Part shown: positions 7,535 through 8,621 of the stretch, one piece after another | Layout of the letters: each line of letters opens with the position of its first letter | How positions within the stretch are numbered: position 1 is the stretch's first letter | Origin: an uncultured Bacteroidota bacterium | GTDB lineage: Bacteria; Bacteroidota; Bacteroidia; UKL13-3 | Assembly (NCBI GenBank): GCA_903898215.1 | Contig: CAIUEQ010000142.1 | Coordinates: 1-8,621 of the forward strand | Reading direction: 5' to 3' | Length of the DNA stretch: 8,621 nucleotides | The notes under the pieces: model-generated | Databases searched by the model: none | The model's input: the letters and a program-made list of their open reading frames with translations, nothing else | Told to the model about the DNA's origin: nothing | Translations under genes and position numbers: made by a program

Positions 7535-8621
7535 TTATTCAAATTCAGATTGAAGAATTTTACGAATTTCTGCAACAGTTTCTTCTTCCAATTCTGTTCT
7601 TCGAACTAAATCTTCGGTGCTCAACGCAAGTACACTTCTAGCTGTATCGCACCCAATGTTTTTAAGTTCATCAATAATCCACCCATCAATTTCGTCTGTA
7701 AATTCATCCAAATCAATATCTCCCTCATCTTCGTCACTTTCACGGTATACATCTATTTCGGTACCTGTAAGTTTTCCGGCAAGTTTAATGTTATGCCCGC
7801 CTTTACCAATTGCCAATGAAACCTGATCAGGCTTAAGAAATACAGATGCACGTTTAGCTTCTTCATCAATTTTAATATTTGAAACTTTAGCAGGGCTGAG
7901 TGCACGTTGGATGAGTAATTGTAAATTATTGGTGTAGTTAATCACATCAATATTTTCGTTACGTAATTCGCGTACGATTCCATGAATACGTGAACCTTTC
8001 ATACCTACACAAGCGCCAACAGGGTCAATTCTGTCATCATACGATTCCACTGCAACTTTTGCTCTCTCTCCAGGTTCGCGCACAATCTTTTTGATTGTAA
8101 TAACACCATCCAAAATTTCGGGAACTTCCATTTCAAATAATCTTTCCAAGAACATTGGAGAGATTCTGGAAAGGATGATACGCGGTGAGCCATTATACAT
8201 TTCAACTTTAGCAACAACTGCACGTATACTGTCTCCTTTTTTATAATGATCGGCTGGTATCATTTCGTTTTTTGGTAATAACAACTCGCTTCCTTCGTCA
8301 TCCAAAATCATGAGTTCTTTTTTCCAAATTTGATAAACTTCACCTGTTACAATTTCGCCAACGCGATCTTTATATTTTTTATAGATTTCGTCTTTCTCAA
8401 GTTCAAGAATTTTAGACATAAGGGTTTGTCTAGCAGCTAAAATCGCTCTTCTTCCAAACATTTCAAGAGTTACTCCTTCAGTAACAATTTCACCTACTCT
8501 GTTAACTTCATCAAGAGTCATATCATTTCCACCAGTTATGTGTATCAATGCACCAATTGCACCTTTGTATGATACATCAAGTAATGGGTTTGTTAATGCT
8601 CTCTTTGTAGCTTCTTCTACT
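7535..8621 (-). CDS. nusA: Transcription termination/antitermination protein NusA, N-terminus replaced and open at the window edge
   Basis: NusA binds RNA polymerase and nascent RNA to control pausing, termination and antitermination. Counting from the first full codon at the edge (8618-8620), the frame has 361 residues. NusA similarity begins at about residue 42-49 (FGRRAILAARQTL at 55-67) and covers the S1 domain (about 82-155), KH1 with GMKG (206-209), KH2 with GKGG (272-275), an acidic stretch (295-310) and a single helix-hairpin-helix-like C-terminal segment ending in EFE. This is the usual short Bacteroidota C-terminus. The roughly 100-residue RNA-polymerase-binding N-terminal domain is absent: the first ~48 residues resemble FtsZ instead (separate entry). 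The TTG at 8546-8548 can look like a start but lies inside that FtsZ-like part, and the frame stays open to the edge, so no true start is visible. infB follows 134 bases downstream. Confidence 0.93.
   Translation of the reverse strand, partial: VEEATKRALTNPLLDVSYKGAIGALIHITGGNDMTLDEVNRVGEIVTEGVTLEMFGRRAILAARQTLMSKILELEKDEIYKKYKDRVGEIVTGEVYQIWKKELMILDDEGSELLLPKNEMIPADHYKKGDSIRAVVAKVEMYNGSPRIILSRISPMFLERLFEMEVPEILDGVITIKKIVREPGERAKVAVESYDDRIDPVGACVGMKGSRIHGIVRELRNENIDVINYTNNLQLLIQRALSPAKVSNIKIDEEAKRASVFLKPDQVSLAIGKGGHNIKLAGKLTGTEIDVYRESDEDEGDIDLDEFTDEIDGWIIDELKNIGCDTARSVLALSTEDLVRRTELEEETVAEIRKILQSEFE
8477..8620 (-). other. FtsZ-like (archaeal type) C-terminal-domain fragment joined in frame to NusA
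   Basis: The 48 codons at the right edge translate to a segment with NPLLDVSYKGAIGALIHITG (residues 11-30) followed by GNDMTLDEVNRVGEIVTE. This pattern (NPLLDV, then GAxGALIHxxG, then a DxTLxE helix) matches the C-terminal domain of FtsZ, the tubulin-like cell-division GTPase. The wording is closest to archaeal FtsZ, such as that of Methanocaldococcus and other methanogens; bacterial FtsZ usually has GVLxNIT there. It is not part of any NusA I know. The FtsZ text stops at about 8477, where NusA text starts, without a frameshift. G+C is 51 of 144 bases (35%), so composition does not set it apart from its neighbour. Chimeric assembly is the preferred reading. FtsZ-like identity is fairly firm, the archaeal source less so. 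Confidence 0.75.

Noticed and set aside
8546..8548. TTG as the start codon of a complete 337-residue NusA
   Set aside because: The frame stays open to the window edge, the residues before and after the TTG form one continuous FtsZ-like segment, and NusA-like sequence begins only some 20 residues later.

Overview
The window reads as a low-GC (about one third G+C) Bacteroidota chromosome fragment, most likely a metagenome-type contig. Evidence for this is IF2 with the phylum's long lysine/glutamate-rich N-terminus, NusA with the phylum's acidic, truncated C-terminus, AT-rich spacers and no clear Shine-Dalgarno sequences before the starts. The exact order is not resolvable by eye.

Layout. Bases 5-388 (minus) encode a small four-helix membrane protein of unknown function. 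A 216-base divergent spacer separates it from a plus-strand pair: ornithine aminotransferase (rocD, 605-1837) and histidine ammonia-lyase (hutH, 1870-3378). Their 32-base gap contains a perfect inverted repeat. Both enzymes act in amino-acid breakdown toward glutamate, which suggests one catabolic unit, although no hutU, hutI, hutG or proline/arginine genes are in view. Only 20 bases separate hutH from a convergent minus-strand gene for a membrane acyltransferase (3399-4415). That gene lies 12 bases downstream of infB (4428-7400), which follows nusA (7535 to the right edge). nusA-infB is the classic transcription/translation operon, and the acyltransferase looks like a passenger at its 3' end.

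The most unusual point is at the right edge. The NusA reading frame does not continue into the NusA N-terminal domain. From about 8477 to 8620 it instead encodes, in frame, 48 residues that look like the C-terminal domain of an archaeal (methanogen-type) FtsZ. The switch occurs at a short stretch plausible in both proteins (RVGEIVTE). A chimeric contig end is the likeliest explanation. A real gene fusion is possible but much less likely, because NusA would lose its RNA-polymerase-binding domain. I found no tRNA, rRNA, CRISPR array, insertion sequence or prophage, and no convincing novel system.
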